From NCBI GenBank assembly GCA_001600415.1, contig BCJX01000004.1, positions 639,689 to 703,688 of the forward strand: a DNA stretch of 64,000 nt. Reading direction: 5' to 3'. The translations under genes and the position numbers were made by a program. Below, one piece after another: positions 32,081 to 46,946 of this stretch. The notes under the pieces are model-generated. The model made no database searches. It was not told the origin of the DNA and saw only the letters and a list, made by a program, of their open reading frames with translations. Position 1 is the stretch's first letter, and each line of letters begins with the position of its first letter. The DNA is from Pascua guehoae (Eukaryota; Basidiomycota; Tremellomycetes; Trichosporonales; Trichosporonaceae).

Positions 32081-35000
32081 GCGTGTGGTGTAGTCAAGGT
32101 CGTTGGCATTGGGAGATACAAGACGGTACGAGAGGACAGTAGAGTGAAGCACAACATGTACACATGGCAAGCAAGGTGGAGCGTGGACGAGCTGGGAACA
32201 TGGCAAGCAAGGTGGACCGTACATGAGCTGGGACACATGACAAACAAGCTGGAGTGCGCATGAGCTGGGATTGTTTGTTTACTCAGTTTCACCCGTCCAA
32301 AAGAAGGAGGTTGGCTTGTGGATGAAAAAAAAAAAGATGAGAACGTAAGGCGGGACGATAGGTTGAGCATGAGACGCTTCTGGAGCCCAATGTAGGACGG
32401 AAGATGAACGAGGGCAAGGGCAGTAACGACGCGTCGGACGCGCCCACCCCGAATAGACTGGAAGCTGGCGAAGGGGGGGGAAGCAGTCCAAACGCGACAA
32501 AGGCACCCTTCCCGCTGTCAGTAACCTCGACGAGTGGGGCAGTACCACTCTTGGTAGAATGGGGAGCGAGGAGAGTTTAACGAGCAAGAGGAGGCTGACG
32601 GCAGTGAAGGCAGGCACAAGTGCATGGTGACGGAATCACGCGGAAGACATTTCGGGGGCTGGGCAACCACCTGGTCAGCATGAAGTACATGTAGACGTGT
32701 GGCGCAAAGTTGGGTTATGTTTGGCCGACCCCAAAGAGGATATGGTGCAGGCACGACCCGATGTCCGAATCGGGCGCGTTGAGACGTGAGGGTGACGTGT
32801 TGGTCGTAAGGCGTGGCGATGTTTGGTTATGGTTGGCCCAGTGCGCCAGTGAGGTTGGGCAGGGTTGCCATGTTGCAACCCGATATTGGGACCACATGCT
32901 GGGCCATGACATGTTGGGGTCAGGGGCAGAGCATGCAGGCATGCAAGCATGGCATGGTATGGTCCATACGAGGTGCACGGGGAGAGCAAGAGCAAGCAGA
33001 GGACAAAAAGTGGTAATAAATTAATGGTACAGAGGAACGAGGGCGGGGCGGAAGTGCAACCCAACCCGACGCGACGCGCAGGGCGGATGCACTCCGCCGC
33101 CGGTGTAGTGCAGGAGCACCACCGGACGCCGGGGCTGTGTTTACGCCCCGCGCACCGCCGCCACAACACGGACGACGCGCCGCGCGTCTCGTCTGACACT
33201 GACACCAAACATCAACTACACAGGAATCCTACGCTGCTGGCATGGCTTTTTAGTGCTGAAACGTGGCGGTGAGCACCGCTGTGCATGACCGGCACCGGCA
33301 CCCGCACTGCCTTGTGTTTATTGTTGCTGGTGTTGTCACTCTGGTGCTGCTGCTTGCCCGGTGTTGCCCGCCTGCATTGCCCGTCAGTACTGGGCCCTGA
33401 CGCCACCGGAAAGCCCGAGTGGCACTGCCAACGGCAGCGCTGTGCAGCACCTGGCGGGCCCGGGACAGGCGGTGACGCGGACATGACGAGCGACATTGCG
33501 GTGGTTAGTTTGGGGCGACCCGAGCTTGTATCCCCCGAGCCTCCGTGAGTGGGTAGGGTTGCACATGGTGGTGTGGTGGTGTGGTGGTGTGGTGGTGGTG
33601 GGTGGATGGTGGCGGGAACCAGAGGTCCAAACAGAGTTTGTCGCCCGGGAGCCGCGGCGTGGCCCTGTGCCGAACCGGGTCCGCGGACATGCTGGCATGG
33701 AGCTTGCTTTGCGCTGGCCTTGGGATTGGGATTGGGATCTATGGGATGACCGTGCTTGCATGCGTTGGGAAAGGTGGACGCGTTTTAGAGTTGGGCCATT
33801 GCCTTGGATTTTCATAGACGGTAAACAAGGTTGGACCACCCGCCACGCGCCAGAGGTCAAGCAGACGTGCATGTGCAGGGGGTGAGCGGGGGTGAGTGGG
33901 GGTGAGCAGAGGGTGAGCAAGGGTTACGCCGAGTGGGATAAGGGAAGAGTGGCGAGTAGAGTTGCCCGGGAAGGCATCAAGGTGCGAAAAGTAATGACCC
34001 GCACAGAGGCACGGCGCTTGTACAGGTGTGCGATGGTCGGGCAATGTAGATGGAGCCTTGGAGCCATGGAGGCCACGACGAGAGCAAGCAAAACGGTTAA
34101 AACAGTGCACAGGCGGAAAGGGTTTTGGACATGGACAGATGATGATGCCAGTGGTGTGTGTGTGTTTTTGCTTCCCGCTCTCAAACTTGGATTGATTATC
34201 CCATTCCCTAACGCGCCCTGACATGACCCTTTTACCCCTGACACACCCGTTCCGTGCGCCCCGGTCCAAAATGGGACACTCTGGACCCTGGATCCGGAAC
34301 TCTACCCCAGCCGCCAACTGTAACCCCCTTGCTGCCACTCGTTTTCCCTGAACCCGCGCGGATCCCCCCCTTCCCTCCACACCCTTTGGGCCAGGCGCGT
34401 CTAGCCTGGGGCGCAGGTGTGGCCTGTGCGCTGCCGCTGGCCGCTGATCTCGGCCAGGCCTAGACTCTGGGGTGGTATGGGAGGACCGTGCACGCTGGGC
34501 CGGGAATGGGATCTGAGCTGCAGAGGAGAATCTCTGTTGTTGTTGGACCTGGCGGGCCACCCCCCTCCCTCGAATTGCATGCTCAGGAAAAAACACAGAC
34601 ACTGGTCACTCAATCAATCATGCCCGTCTTGCCGTCGTCTGTCGTCGGCCAAGCCCCGCCGACATTGCAGCCAAGCGCCGGCTACAAGGTCAGACTCGGC
34701 CTACTGGACGCAGGCGATAAACAAATCATGTCCAGTCCAGCCCAGAGCTCGCTCCCTTGCAGAGGCTCGAGCCCGAGACGACGTGTTGTTTGCCCTTGGT
34801 TGCCTAATGGCTAATGGGCCATGGGCCGGTTGGCCCGGTCTGCCCAAGTCGGTCATGGCGTCACGTCACGCGGTGACCAACCAACAGTCGAGCAGAGCAG
34901 GCGTCCACTGTCACTCTGTGGGCAACAAACGACGCGGCGCGGTGCGACTGGGACTAGTTACTCGTACCGGCATGTTTCCAGGAATGTCTAGGCACGGGGG

Positions 35001-35695
35001 TACAAGGGGGCTGTGGGCTGTGGGCGAGGGTGGGCGCGCGCGGCAGGATGCCAACGTATGTACGTACGTTTGTGCCTTTTTTTTTTCTCTCTGTACAGTA
35101 GTAGTATCGTCCCAAGGTACGAACGAGGCTTACCATGTCGGTCGGTCCGGTCCCTCGCTCGTCGGGTCTGGGTGCCGTCGTATGCTGAGCGTGCACCCCT
35201 CGCCTCTACAGTACCGCGCTTTTTAGAGGCCTCTCCAGAACCTTGGTCCTTGGTCACAGGACACGAGCAGTCTACGAGTCACGACCGTCGCCAGTCGCCA
35301 GCCCCCCGGACAGTGTGGTGGTGCGTGGTGGGGTGCGTCTGCCCCAACCTACAGTACAGTACGTGCCGCCGATCGCCAGAAACAGAACAGAGGACGGTGG
35401 TGGTGTGCGCAGACGTCTGGACTGTTCACTGTGCTCTCTCTCAGAAGCGTCCACCGTCCCGTGCTGTCCCACCCGTTTGGCCATTTGCCTGTTCTCTCTC
35501 CCTCTTCTTTTGTCTTCCATCCTCTCTTGCTTCTTGTAAACTGTACCACCAACACCAACTGCTTCTCTCTTTCGTCTTCACTACTCGTCCGACTCGTGGC
35601 CCCCCGCACACCACCACCCCTTCGCCACCACCACCACCACCACCACTTCACCCCCGCTTCACTCCCGCGATCCCGCAGAGGCGCAGCGGCCGGCC
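32081..35695. other. 3.6-kb spacer with simple repeats
   Basis: No open frame on either strand carries a recognisable domain. It holds three 36-bp repeats (32161-32269), a GGTGTGGTG-type repeat (about 33570-33605), an A10 run near 32325 and, next to the DUF7729 gene, a long pyrimidine-rich promoter/leader (about 35430-35650) ending in CACCAC repeats. Confidence 0.6.
32161..32269 (+). repeat. Three 36-37-bp direct repeats in the UFD2 3' flank
   Basis: Units start ACATGGCAAGCAAGGTGGA and end GAGCTGGGA at 32161-32196, 32197-32232 and 32233-32269. The third is more diverged. They lie 80 bp after the UFD2 stop and may be inside its 3' UTR. Confidence 0.85.
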
Positions 35696-37117
35696 ATGCG
35701 ACTGCCCCTCCTCGCGCTGGCCATTATTGCCGCCAGCGTCTATCCTTCCTCTTTGTCTGTGCTCGCCTCAGCGTCCCCACGGCACCCGCCAGAACGGCCA
35801 TTCGGTGACGGGCAGGGGTACACATTCCATGGCAGCAGACCACGGCGACTAGAGGACACGGATGCGGATGGACTCCCAAATCTACACGCACACCAACAGC
35901 GCGACCCCTCCTTCTCCCCTTCCCACCACGCCCTCCATCTCCCCGTCCCCGTGCACGACGACGACGGGAATCCGCGCCCATCGGCTGCGGGCGCAGCCCA
36001 CGCCCCGCCCGTGGCTCACGTCTTGGCAGCAGTATCCGGCACCGGCACCGGCACGAGCACCAGCACCAGCACCAGCACCAGCACCAGCACCAACACGTCT
36101 GCGTCTGCCACCCCCAGCAAGGGCGCACTAGGCAAGGGCACGGTAGTGGGCGCGGCCACGGTCGACCTCCCGACTGCGCCGGCGTCTGCGCCGCCGACAC
36201 CCCCGACACCCGTCCCAGTCCCGCTCGACACGAGCCTGTCGACGGGCGTGTCGGATTCGTGCGTCGCCTTTCTCGACCGCATGACGTACGACTCGTCCAT
36301 GTCGTCGTGTCTCCCCTTTTCGCTCCTGATTACGGCGTCGGCGAGCTACAACAGCGAAATCACAGACGCCCTCGGCTCGCGCAACTTTACGTTTATCAAC
36401 GACCTGCTCGCGTACGCTGCCGACCCGCAGCCGTCGGGGGAAGAATGCGACGCGAGCTATGCCGCCTACTTGACCGACCTGACAAGGAAGCGCAACTGCG
36501 GCAACGACATGGAGACGCAGCCCGTCACGGCCATTGCCCAGCGCGGGATCGGAAACTATGCCCCCATGCGCCAGGCTGTGGGTCTCGTCAACCCAGACAC
36601 GGGCGTCTACTGCTACCTCGAAGCACTGGCAGACTCGCGTCCAGACGACCTGTACCTTTGGTTACTGGCTTCAGGCGGAATGTGAGTATCCTGGTGCCCG
36701 GGCGGGCGCGCGTGCAGGTGCAGGTGCAGGTGCAGGGCGTCACTCGCCGGTACCCCGGTGTGCAGTGCGGGAGCGGCGCGTGCCGTACCTATATCTGTGC
36801 CCCGTGCCTTCCTTACGGTCTTGTTATTGTTGCCGTGCTGACATGACAGTCTCCCGCCAAGCTCGACGCCGACGTGTTCAAAGTGCTCGCAGCTGCTCGT
36901 CAACACGCTCGGCGAGTGGTCGGGCAACACGACAACGCTCAACACCACCACCATCGAGGCCGCCGCCGTCACCATCAATGCCAAGTGCAACGCCAGCTTT
37001 GTCTCCATGCCGTCAAAGCTCCAAAGCGCCGCGACAACCACGCGCGCCCTTCCTTCTCACACCACCGGACTTTGCCTCACTCTCATGTCGATTCTTTGGG
37101 TCTTGCTGCGGATCTAG
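35696..37117 (+). CDS. GPI-anchored DUF7729-like cell-surface protein
   Basis: Two exons, 35696-36681 and 36850-37117 (168-nt intron), coding 417 aa. Signal peptide (MRLPLLALAIIAASVYPSSL); Pro/His-rich, then a Ser/Thr stretch (GTGTSTSTSTST) encoded by a CACCAG hexamer array, likely O-glycosylated. The cysteine-containing domain (CVAFLDRMTYDSSMSSCLPF; LTRKRNCGNDM; GIGNYAPMRQAVGLVN; YCYLEALADSRPDDLYLWLL; TPTCSKCSQLLVNTLGEWSG; AAVTINAKCNASFV) follows the layout of the fungal DUF7729 family. A C-terminal hydrophobic tail (LCLTLMSILWVLL) after Ser/Thr is a GPI-attachment signal. Its convergent neighbour, PIG-U, is itself part of the machine that attaches GPI anchors; this may be chance. Function unknown. 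Confidence 0.85.
36050..36092 (+). repeat. CACCAG hexamer microsatellite in coding sequence
   Basis: About six GCACCA/CACCAG units encode alternating Thr-Ser. The length is a multiple of three, so copy change alters the stalk without frameshift. Confidence 0.85.
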
Positions 37118-37209
37118 ATGTCTTTTGGATAATGGATAGTTACTACCCCCACCCTCTCATCACTACCACCATCACTTATGTTACCATCACATGTATAGTC
37201 ATCTAGCCT

Positions 37210-39935
37210 TTAGTCGAGCGACGCCAGCTGCACCACAATCACGTCGTCGCTGTACTTTTCGTCGACCACCGTGGCGGCCTCGTTGGTGTCACGCTTGTCG
37301 CCGCCGGAAACGATCTGCCGCAGGCCCTGCTTCAGGTCGTGCCCGATGCACGCGCCGAGGACGTCGGCAATGGCCAGCGTAGAGTTGAGGCCGTACACCA
37401 TTGTCGCCGCGTAGAAAAAGTTTGCGTTGCCGGTCCCGGTCAACAGCCACAGCGAGTGCAGCAGCGGCAGCAGGATCGCCGTGTACAGGTTGACCGTGAG
37501 CGAGAAGAGTGGGTGGCGCAGATCTGGGCGTTAGTCGACTTCTGGCCAAATTCAGCCGCGGAGCCGAGTATGTCGACCCGCTCTATCCATGAGCCGGTCT
37601 TGGCGTGAGAAAACCCACTAGAAGCAATCTCTGGAAAGCAGACGAGCAGCCCAGCAGGGACGGCCATGTCGCCCAGCGTCGGGTAGCTCTTCCACGTCGC
37701 CATGAGGCCGGTGAGGATGAGGACCACCTGCAACGGGTCGCGGAGCCGCAGGCACAGAGGCGCGACGTAGATGAGTGTGTGGAGCTGGGCGTGAGCGTGT
37801 GGTCGGGCGCAACGGAGGAATGCAATAAGATCGCGCAAGGTCGGACGTGGAGGAGCGTGCAGAGCGTCGCGAGGTCAAGACCGTGGATGAACATGACACT
37901 GGTTGCAAGCAGTGTCACCACCAAAGAGTCTGCAATGACGGCGGCAGCAGTGTCACCACCAAAGAGCCTACAATGACGGCGGCACACGTGCAAGCCCCTT
38001 ACAGACAGATGCAAGCTGCAGTCCATGGCACAGACATCGTGCACGCCACATGGACATTGACACTCTCCTCAAACTTACCTGGAACACACCACGGAAAAAC
38101 GGGCGGAAGTGGTCAAAGATTTCGGTGAAAAAGTACCACCACATGCCGACGTTTGGTGTCAGGTCGCTGACCGTGAGGCTGGGCAGGTCAGCGCAAGGTA
38201 AAGGGGTAGGGGTAGGTGGATAAGCTGGGATGCTAGCAGTATCGGGCACGCAGCGAACGAGCCCAATAGACAACGGGCGCAGGTCAACAATACAAGCGAC
38301 TACCAAGCGAAACAGCAGCACGGTGAAAGGAAAGTGGAACTCAGAGCCGACGTACATGATACCCCAGGTCCGCATCTCCCAGTTGTGTCCGATAGCCTTG
38401 TTGGCCATTGCGGCAATGCCAAAGAACATGGCCCCGAACAGTGCGCCGCAGTTGGCGACTGTTCTCGTTGGGGGGCGCTCCGGCGACCCGCGCAGCACGA
38501 GAAGGAGCGGCGGGAGCAGGATGACTGGGTACAGCGACGTGTGGGTCGCGAGGGCGAGCAGGGCCATGCTCTGAGGGCCGGTGCCTGTGTGTGTCAGGTG
38601 GTGATAGTGTGTGGGGCGGTCTGCGACCATGAATGGCGACGGTGAGCAGTGGGACCCGCTTCAGCGGCATGCAGACATGTAGATGTAGAGCCAGGTTGCG
38701 CCCGTCGCTGCGGCTGGAAGCCACGCCCGAAAAGTCCGCCTCCAGACTGCAGATACGCCTCGCACACTCACCAGCACACGCCCCCGCGATCGCGCCGATG
38801 ATGAGCACGTTGTCGAGACTCGTGGTCGAGCGCGCAAGGCACGATAGAAGCGTGTATGGGTTGAAGAGATACCTGGAGGTTGGTCAGCTGGTCCTCTGGC
38901 TGCCTCGTGTACCATAGCTGAGCTTAACGTAACAAGGATTCGAGTAACGAGCACGTAGCGTTAAACGCTACAGTCCAGCTCAGCCCCAATGGTCAAGATG
39001 CCATGGCCGCCCCCACCACCTCGTCTCGTCGGCACGGCACCTAACGCGCAACTCGTATGACCACCAGCTGTCCAGCCAGACTCTGCCATGGGGGGGGGGG
39101 GGGGGTGACCAATGATCCTCATACCATGACCACCAAGAACTCCTCCGCGTCCATCTCCTCCTCCGCTTCCTCCTCTTCCTCCGCTTCCCCCCCAAACCCC
39201 ATCCAACGCCCAGCTCTCATGCCGACCACAAGCCATCCAACCAGACTCGGCACCACGGTCGACCCCCCTTCCCCACCCCGATTGCCCCTCCCCGCCCCCC
39301 AACCCCAGCACGACCAAACTCACAAGAGAGCAACAAAGTGGTCCCTGCCGACCCACGCGGCCTCGCGCGAAATCGCCCGGGAGCGCCAGATGCGCACGAG
39401 CAGGATGGCAGCGACGACATCGGCGAGCGTCCACAGGAGGGCGGTGAGGACGCGCGACGAGACGGGCACGACCGACGTGAAGAAGATGAGGTAGAAGGGG
39501 GCCTGTGTGTGAGTCTAGCTGTGGACTGGGCGTGTCCAACGACTAGCTCGCGAGTGCAAGTGTTGCGCAAGGACAAGACTGGCACGGCACCTGGCTGGCT
39601 CCAGCCATGCCCCGAGCAGACTTAGTACCAACGCCGACTTAGTACCAACGCCGACTTACATGGTGGAACACTCCGCCCGCATACGGATTCATCCCGTGCT
39701 CGCGCAAAAACACACCCTCATGCACTGCGCGTCAGCACCCCACCCCACCCCGGACCCATCTCGGCTCACAGCTGCGGACCGCCGTGATCGGCGACGTGAG
39801 CTCGGGACGCCGCTGGAGAACCGCCGGGATCGAGCTCGACGCAAACAGGAGCAGGCGGACGAGGGCGCCCGCCGCGAGCGCCGCGGGGAGCTGGTGCGCG
39901 CTGGAGACGAAGGGTATTTGTCGTGTTCGGGCCAT
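37210..39935 (-). CDS. GAB1: GPI transamidase subunit PIG-U/Gab1 (Cdc91)
   Basis: ATG 39935 (MARTRQIPFVSSAHQLPAA), stop TAA 37210-37212; about eight exons, about 430 aa. Conserved blocks in order: LRLLLFA-like helix and QRRPELTSPITAVRS, joined to LHEGVFLREHGMNPYAGGVF; APFYLIFFTSVV; YLFNPYTLLSCLARSTTSL; TWGIILTVSDLTPNVGMWW and YFFTEIFDHFRPFFRGVFQ; LHTLIYVAPLCLRLRDPLQ; LMATWKSYPTLGDMAVP; and GTGNANFFYAATMVYGLNS. These are signatures of PIG-U, a multi-pass ER membrane subunit of the GPI transamidase that recognises the anchor and helps attach it to proteins. Introns are long for this genome (about 460, 240, 180 and 300 nt); one carries a 17-G run, another a 37-bp duplication. Confidence 0.93.
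37911..37985 (+). repeat. 37-bp tandem duplication within a PIG-U intron
   Basis: CAGTGTCACCACCAAAGAG starts two adjacent copies (about 37911 and 37948) differing at two positions in the remainder. It lies in the intron between the exon encoding RPFFRGVFQ and the one encoding LHTLIYV. Confidence 0.85.
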
Positions 39936-42900
39936 TGGGGTCGGGTTGTTGGGATGGGATAGAATGGGGGTGGTGAGCAAGATTCGGTAACTGGCTGGGT
40001 GTGGCCGGGGGGGCGCTGTGACGCGGCGGCGGTGGAGGGGGGGATCGGCTAGGCACGGTCGGGTGTGGCGGTTCGAGGCCACAAATCGGACAAGTTCACC
40101 GTGGGCGGGAATGGATGGCTGAGTGAGGGGGGGCACTTTTCATGCATGGTGTGCTCGTAACGTGCGAGCATCGACGTGCTGGTGATGCTTGCTGAGGAAT
40201 GGTTCAACTGCATACAGTCTTAACGTGAGTTATCTGGTTAAATGCAACTGGACTTGACCGCAGTCTTGCCCCAGATTGTGGCTTCCGTCGCTGACCCCCA
40301 GGCGTACGCCATGGACGCACCGCTTCGGACCGATCTCCCACTGCGTGTTGATGTTGCGAAATCCACGCAGAATCTCTTGGAAATGGGCTTGGCTGGGTCG
40401 CAGACGCATGGGCTGTCATGAGCAGCGTAAGTTGGCCGAAAGAGTCCATGTCCCTGCCCAGGAGGAGCGGGCTGGAGGGTGCAGTGTCTATTCACGCCCG
40501 GGTTTGTCTTCGTGCCCTCGCTTGTCATAGCAGTCCAAATGGCGAATCCCCTATCTTCACCTAAGAGGGGTTGTCGACTGGTGCCAGTCATAGCAGGTCG
40601 ACAGGGCGGTAGAAAGCCAACATGGCGTGGTAGGTCGACGTGACGTAGTAAGTCGTGGAGCACGGCTGCCCCGTCAGGAGACGAAAGCTCCTCGTGTACG
40701 TTTATGTCCGTGTCAAATCTGTCACCGTTCCTGCTTTGGCCCTAGCACCGTACTTTTCCTGGTCCCACATTCAACGTATTACTGTACCAACGGGATCGAA
40801 GCTTCGGCGGGCGTAGGGATGGGTTATTCATGGTGACGAGGTTCGACTTGCGTGACAAAGGAGGGCAACTATACTGTAATGTTCACTCCACTTCCACATG
40901 CTAGCCCCCACCAGTGCGGCTCACGAACCACTGTACCGAACCATTGCCCCTAGCATCATCGTTGACAATGGGCCTGATATAGAACCTGTTGGGATATATG
41001 TAAGGGAGCGTTGGGCCTCGTACATATCTTCGGCGAATGTTCAACTTTGTCTTCTTCTGCTATAGTACCTCGCGACCTCACTACACACCATCGGTTCGAA
41101 TGTCTACTCAAGCGCAACCCCATCTCCACCATGTCATAAACCACTGTACAAACGGAGGATGATATCAACGTGGTTGGCATGGAGGCCATTGAGGCGTGTG
41201 AAGCTGATACCCGCGTAGAGGGTTTTAAAGATACGTGTTTGAGAGAAACAAAGGTGAATCGTAAAATGAATCACATACACATGCACGTCTGCGGGAGCGA
41301 CGACTGCTGGCAAACCCACGGGTTGTGAATGTTGCCCATCGGAGCACACTGACAGGTCATCACGATCAGAGCGACAAGAACTTGTTAATCGGAGCGTCTG
41401 ACCACTACAGATGACACAAATAGCGTAAAAATCCTGGCGCTTACTCTTTTGAAACCGGACAAGGCACACATGTGTGAATATTCCCATTGTTGTGGGATGC
41501 CCAAGACTGCTGCTCACACTGACAATCGTATAAAGACCAGAAATCGAGAATAATGTCCGCTTGATGCCCACTTTTTCCGTTCCTTTACACAGACTAGCAA
41601 TACACAACTTGCCCCCCAACAACTCAACTGCCTGCCGCCCCGGAAGTCGGAGCACTGAAGCACGGAAAGGGAATTACTATCACAAGCGTGTAACCAACCA
41701 ACGGGGAACGTTCAACAATATGGGCCGCCTCCAGGCCAGACCCTGACAACCTCAGGCATCGAGTCGGCCCAGTGTGCGTTTTCCACCGTATGCAGGACGC
41801 CCTTTTGGGCACAATGGATAACATGGTTCGCTGTTGTTCCAACTGGATCAATCCCGTCAATGTACGACGCCGAAGGCCTTTACAACCAATTCAGCAACAC
41901 ACGTCGACCCCCAAATAGCCAAATAGGCTGGTGTGCCATCACCGCGAACCTTGGACCTCAGTATCCTGTTGGCGACGTGCACGAGAAGGATCAGTGGAAA
42001 GAACAATCCCCTCCCTCACCGAGCACCCGAAATGCACCCAGTCTGTGCCATTGTAGTGTTTCCATCTCACGCCGGCAAATATGGAAGTACAGCCAAGGTA
42101 ATCAGCAGGCTTGGCTCAGGCAGAGTGAGCGACGTCACAAGAGAACAATACGTCGCACAAGGGGAGACCGATTGATTTGTTGCCCTCTGCCCCATTACCC
42201 CCAGGACACCATATATATGTCCGAGAAGAGCAATGAAAGGAACGCAAGAATGTAGGTTATGAGTTGTTCCAACTACGGTATTTACGGATATGCTGGTTAA
42301 ATCTCACATGGAAGCTGGAAGACAAAACTTTCCCCGACCCGCCCACCCGGCAAACATCTCGGTCCGACCAGCTCTGCAGTTCACGGTGGACAAGATTAGA
42401 TATTGTGGACCCGTCCCGTTCCGAGAGCCAGCAATTCCACAACTGTCCTTCCACAACTGTCCTTCCACAACTGTCCTTCCACAACTGGCCCTGACACAGG
42501 CGCATCTGAAAAGTCACGAGCCTGCCACGTTCAGCCCGGGCCAAGCGAAGAATACCCATTGGAACAGTACACGCTCTCAGCCGCGTTAGCGACATGTTCA
42601 TGAACCGAATCCGCCGCGATGCCCTCTCGACGGTATTTAGGATCCCTTTTGGCTTTTGGGTATTAGGAGAGCACGGTTTCGTGGTGTTATCACACCCATG
42701 GCCACTCTACCCACCAACCGTGGCACGGAAAGGTCACGCCGACCCTCGCTCGCTGTCCCCGGCACCTCCCGACCTGCACACGCGCCGAGGGCGCCCAAGT
42801 TTCATGTGGCGCCCTCGACTTCGGCACCACTGTCGACACGGGGAACGCAAAGCGCCGTCTCTGTATATACTCTGATGAAGAGGACAAGACACACATTTAT

Positions 42901-43392
42901 CCCAGACATTGGCTCTGCGGACGCTCCCGCCTCACGTGGGCTTTGTGGCGTCCTCCTTGGGCGAACAACACGCAAGGCGTAGAAGACGAATGGGGTGACC
43001 GGCGGCGAATGGCCTGATCGAATTACAAACTGGATTTCTGGGAACTGGTATTTTGTCAGCAACATTTGACGGGCGTAACGAACGCAGCGTTGATATGATC
43101 AGACATGCGATTTCACAGCAGAAGTGCCATAACGATCGTCCACGATGCACAGAGTGCTCGAAGTGGTCAGCGGAGGATGAGATGGGGGGAGTCAATAATC
43201 CCAGTCACGTGGCATCAGGGCTGGGTTTGAAACAAATGGCTCAGGTAAGTGAAACAAAGTCTTTGCGCTGCTTCTCCGTCCCCACTCTAACGAAGTTGCT
43301 CTGCCTCTCTGTAGCCTCAACGACGCGCTCAAACACTCCAGCTAACAGCACACCAGTGTCATCGCCTACAAGAGTACAAAGAGATGACGCTC
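39936..43392. other. 3.5-kb gene-poor spacer
   Basis: No open frame with a recognisable domain. Holds the PIG-U promoter on the left, a 14-bp tandem repeat at 42437-42488 and the Hsp70 3' flank on the right. Base composition from about 40860 to 42300 looks less GC-rich than the genes, which fits old non-coding or relic sequence. Confidence 0.5.
42437..42488 (+). repeat. 14-bp tandem repeat, about 3.7 copies
   Basis: CCACAACTGTCCTT is repeated three times perfectly, followed by a partial copy. Confidence 0.95.
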
Positions 43393-45529
<2,137 letters not shown>

Positions 45530-46276
45530 GATGCTACTGTTTTTGGGTTGGCTGGTGGGAGGGTGAGCACTGGTGTCGACGAGACTGATGTGGGTGCGAG
45601 TGTTGCTCACCTGTAAACTGCCTTTTAGAGGATGAAGAGGGGGAGGAAGAGGGGGGAAAAGGAGGGTGATGGATAGGTGTCAAGAGGACGACGCAGATTG
45701 AGGCCACAGTGCCAGGACACGAGCCAACCACCAGACACGACACCCACCCCAGGCAGGCAGGCGTAGGCAGAGAGCCTACGCCCAGGCAGCTGCAGTACCC
45801 ACCCAGGCGGGCCTAGGACGGCAGACCTACTCTTCCAACAAGACCACCGAAAAAGTTGCACAGAATTTCATAACGCCGATCGGCATTAACACGCGTGGCA
45901 CTCGGTCTCTCCTTCGTGTTCAGGGTCCGTGCGATGGCAGGTTGGCCGGCTTTGTCCGGACCCCCACGTGTCATTCCGGTGATCGGGCCCTCGGGTTTTG
46001 CCTGGTGGAGGTTGCAAAAAAGTTGGAGAAATACGACTGCTCTGGCACTGAATTTCTTACGGAGGGCATGGCCGCACGCAGCATACATCACTCACAGAGC
46101 GAGCATAAAAGAGCAGCTCGGCGTCATGCAAAAAGGATAAAGACAAAAAAAGAGAGACACCTGTTGTGCTATGCCGATGTGCTACCGACGGCCTCTTGCA
46201 CAGCCAGCACTATAGCACACCCCAGTCGATGGGGAGCCCAGCCCCCATGTCGGCAAGTCGTTCGAAAGTCAGAGGT

Positions 46277-46356
46277 ATGGCCTCAGCCACGGATCGAACC
46301 CGCAGCCGTGCCCTTTCAGAGTGCCAGGGTGAACGCCATTACCACAGCGCCACCCT
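46277..46356 (-). ncRNA. tRNA-like sequence, possibly a Gln-type pseudo-tRNA
   Basis: The minus strand has GTGGTAATGG (A-box-like), CACTCTGAAAGGG (a CTCTGAA anticodon loop as in tRNA-Gln-CTG) and GGGTTCGATCCG, which matches the B-box consensus GWTCRANNC. Around the B box an extended T-arm-like hairpin forms. The acceptor ends pair only partly and the anticodon stem is poor, so a working tRNA is doubtful; a pseudogene or tRNA-derived SINE head fits better. Confidence 0.3.
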
Positions 46357-46548
46357 TTCAATTATGAAAGTGTACATTTTGGCTTGGCTTTGAGAGCAAC
46401 GGAAGTGGCTGGTTGGCTGGGATGTATGGGTGGGGTGTCTGTTTGTGTGGGCTGGGATCAGTGTCTGCCACACACCATTCAAGTTGCTTTTGGTGATGAG
46501 CTAGGTGCCAGTTGAACGTCCTGGGCGTCATGATGCACGCATGATGAC

Positions 46549-46596
46549 GTGCATGATGGCGTGCATGATGGCGTGCATGATGGCGTGCATGATGGC
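46549..46596 (+). repeat. (GTGCATGATGGC)4 tandem repeat
   Basis: Four perfect 12-bp units with degenerate flanking copies. Confidence 0.95.
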
Positions 46597-46946
46597 CGTC
46601 AGTGACTGTTTTGCTCGTTTGTCATGTCCAAGCAGCACGGTACGCGCATGATGACCATCAGTGACTGCTTTGCCCGTTGTCATGTCCGAGAAGCAACGGC
46701 CACAAGCACGCTGGCAGTACCGCCGACTGTCATCGCACACGCACTAGGCACTAACAAACACCGTGTTCTACATAACAACAACCCCATCCTCCTCTACAAG
46801 ACACAAATGTCGCCACAATCGGAATAGGAATGTACCGTCTTCTGAACTCCTCCCCCCTCCCCCCGAACTCCCCCTCCCCGGCCTGCCTTCCCCGCCGCGG
46901 CTGTCTCTGCCCCTCAAACTCCCTCGAATGTAGCAGAGCTTGCCAA

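Larger units (their letters stand above)
45530..46946. other. Spacer with Hsp70 promoter, tRNA-like sequence and repeats
   Basis: From 45530 the Hsp70 leader and promoter; then no gene until the chromodomain-gene stop at 46947. It contains a tRNA-like stretch (46277-46356), a 12-bp tandem repeat (46549-46596) and an imperfect direct repeat of about 50 bp (46591-46640 and 46649-46698). Confidence 0.6.

Noticed and set aside
32675..33208. Open frames on both strands of the UFD2-DUF7729 spacer
   Set aside because: All are low-complexity Cys/His/Pro/Thr-rich translations of repeat DNA without a domain.
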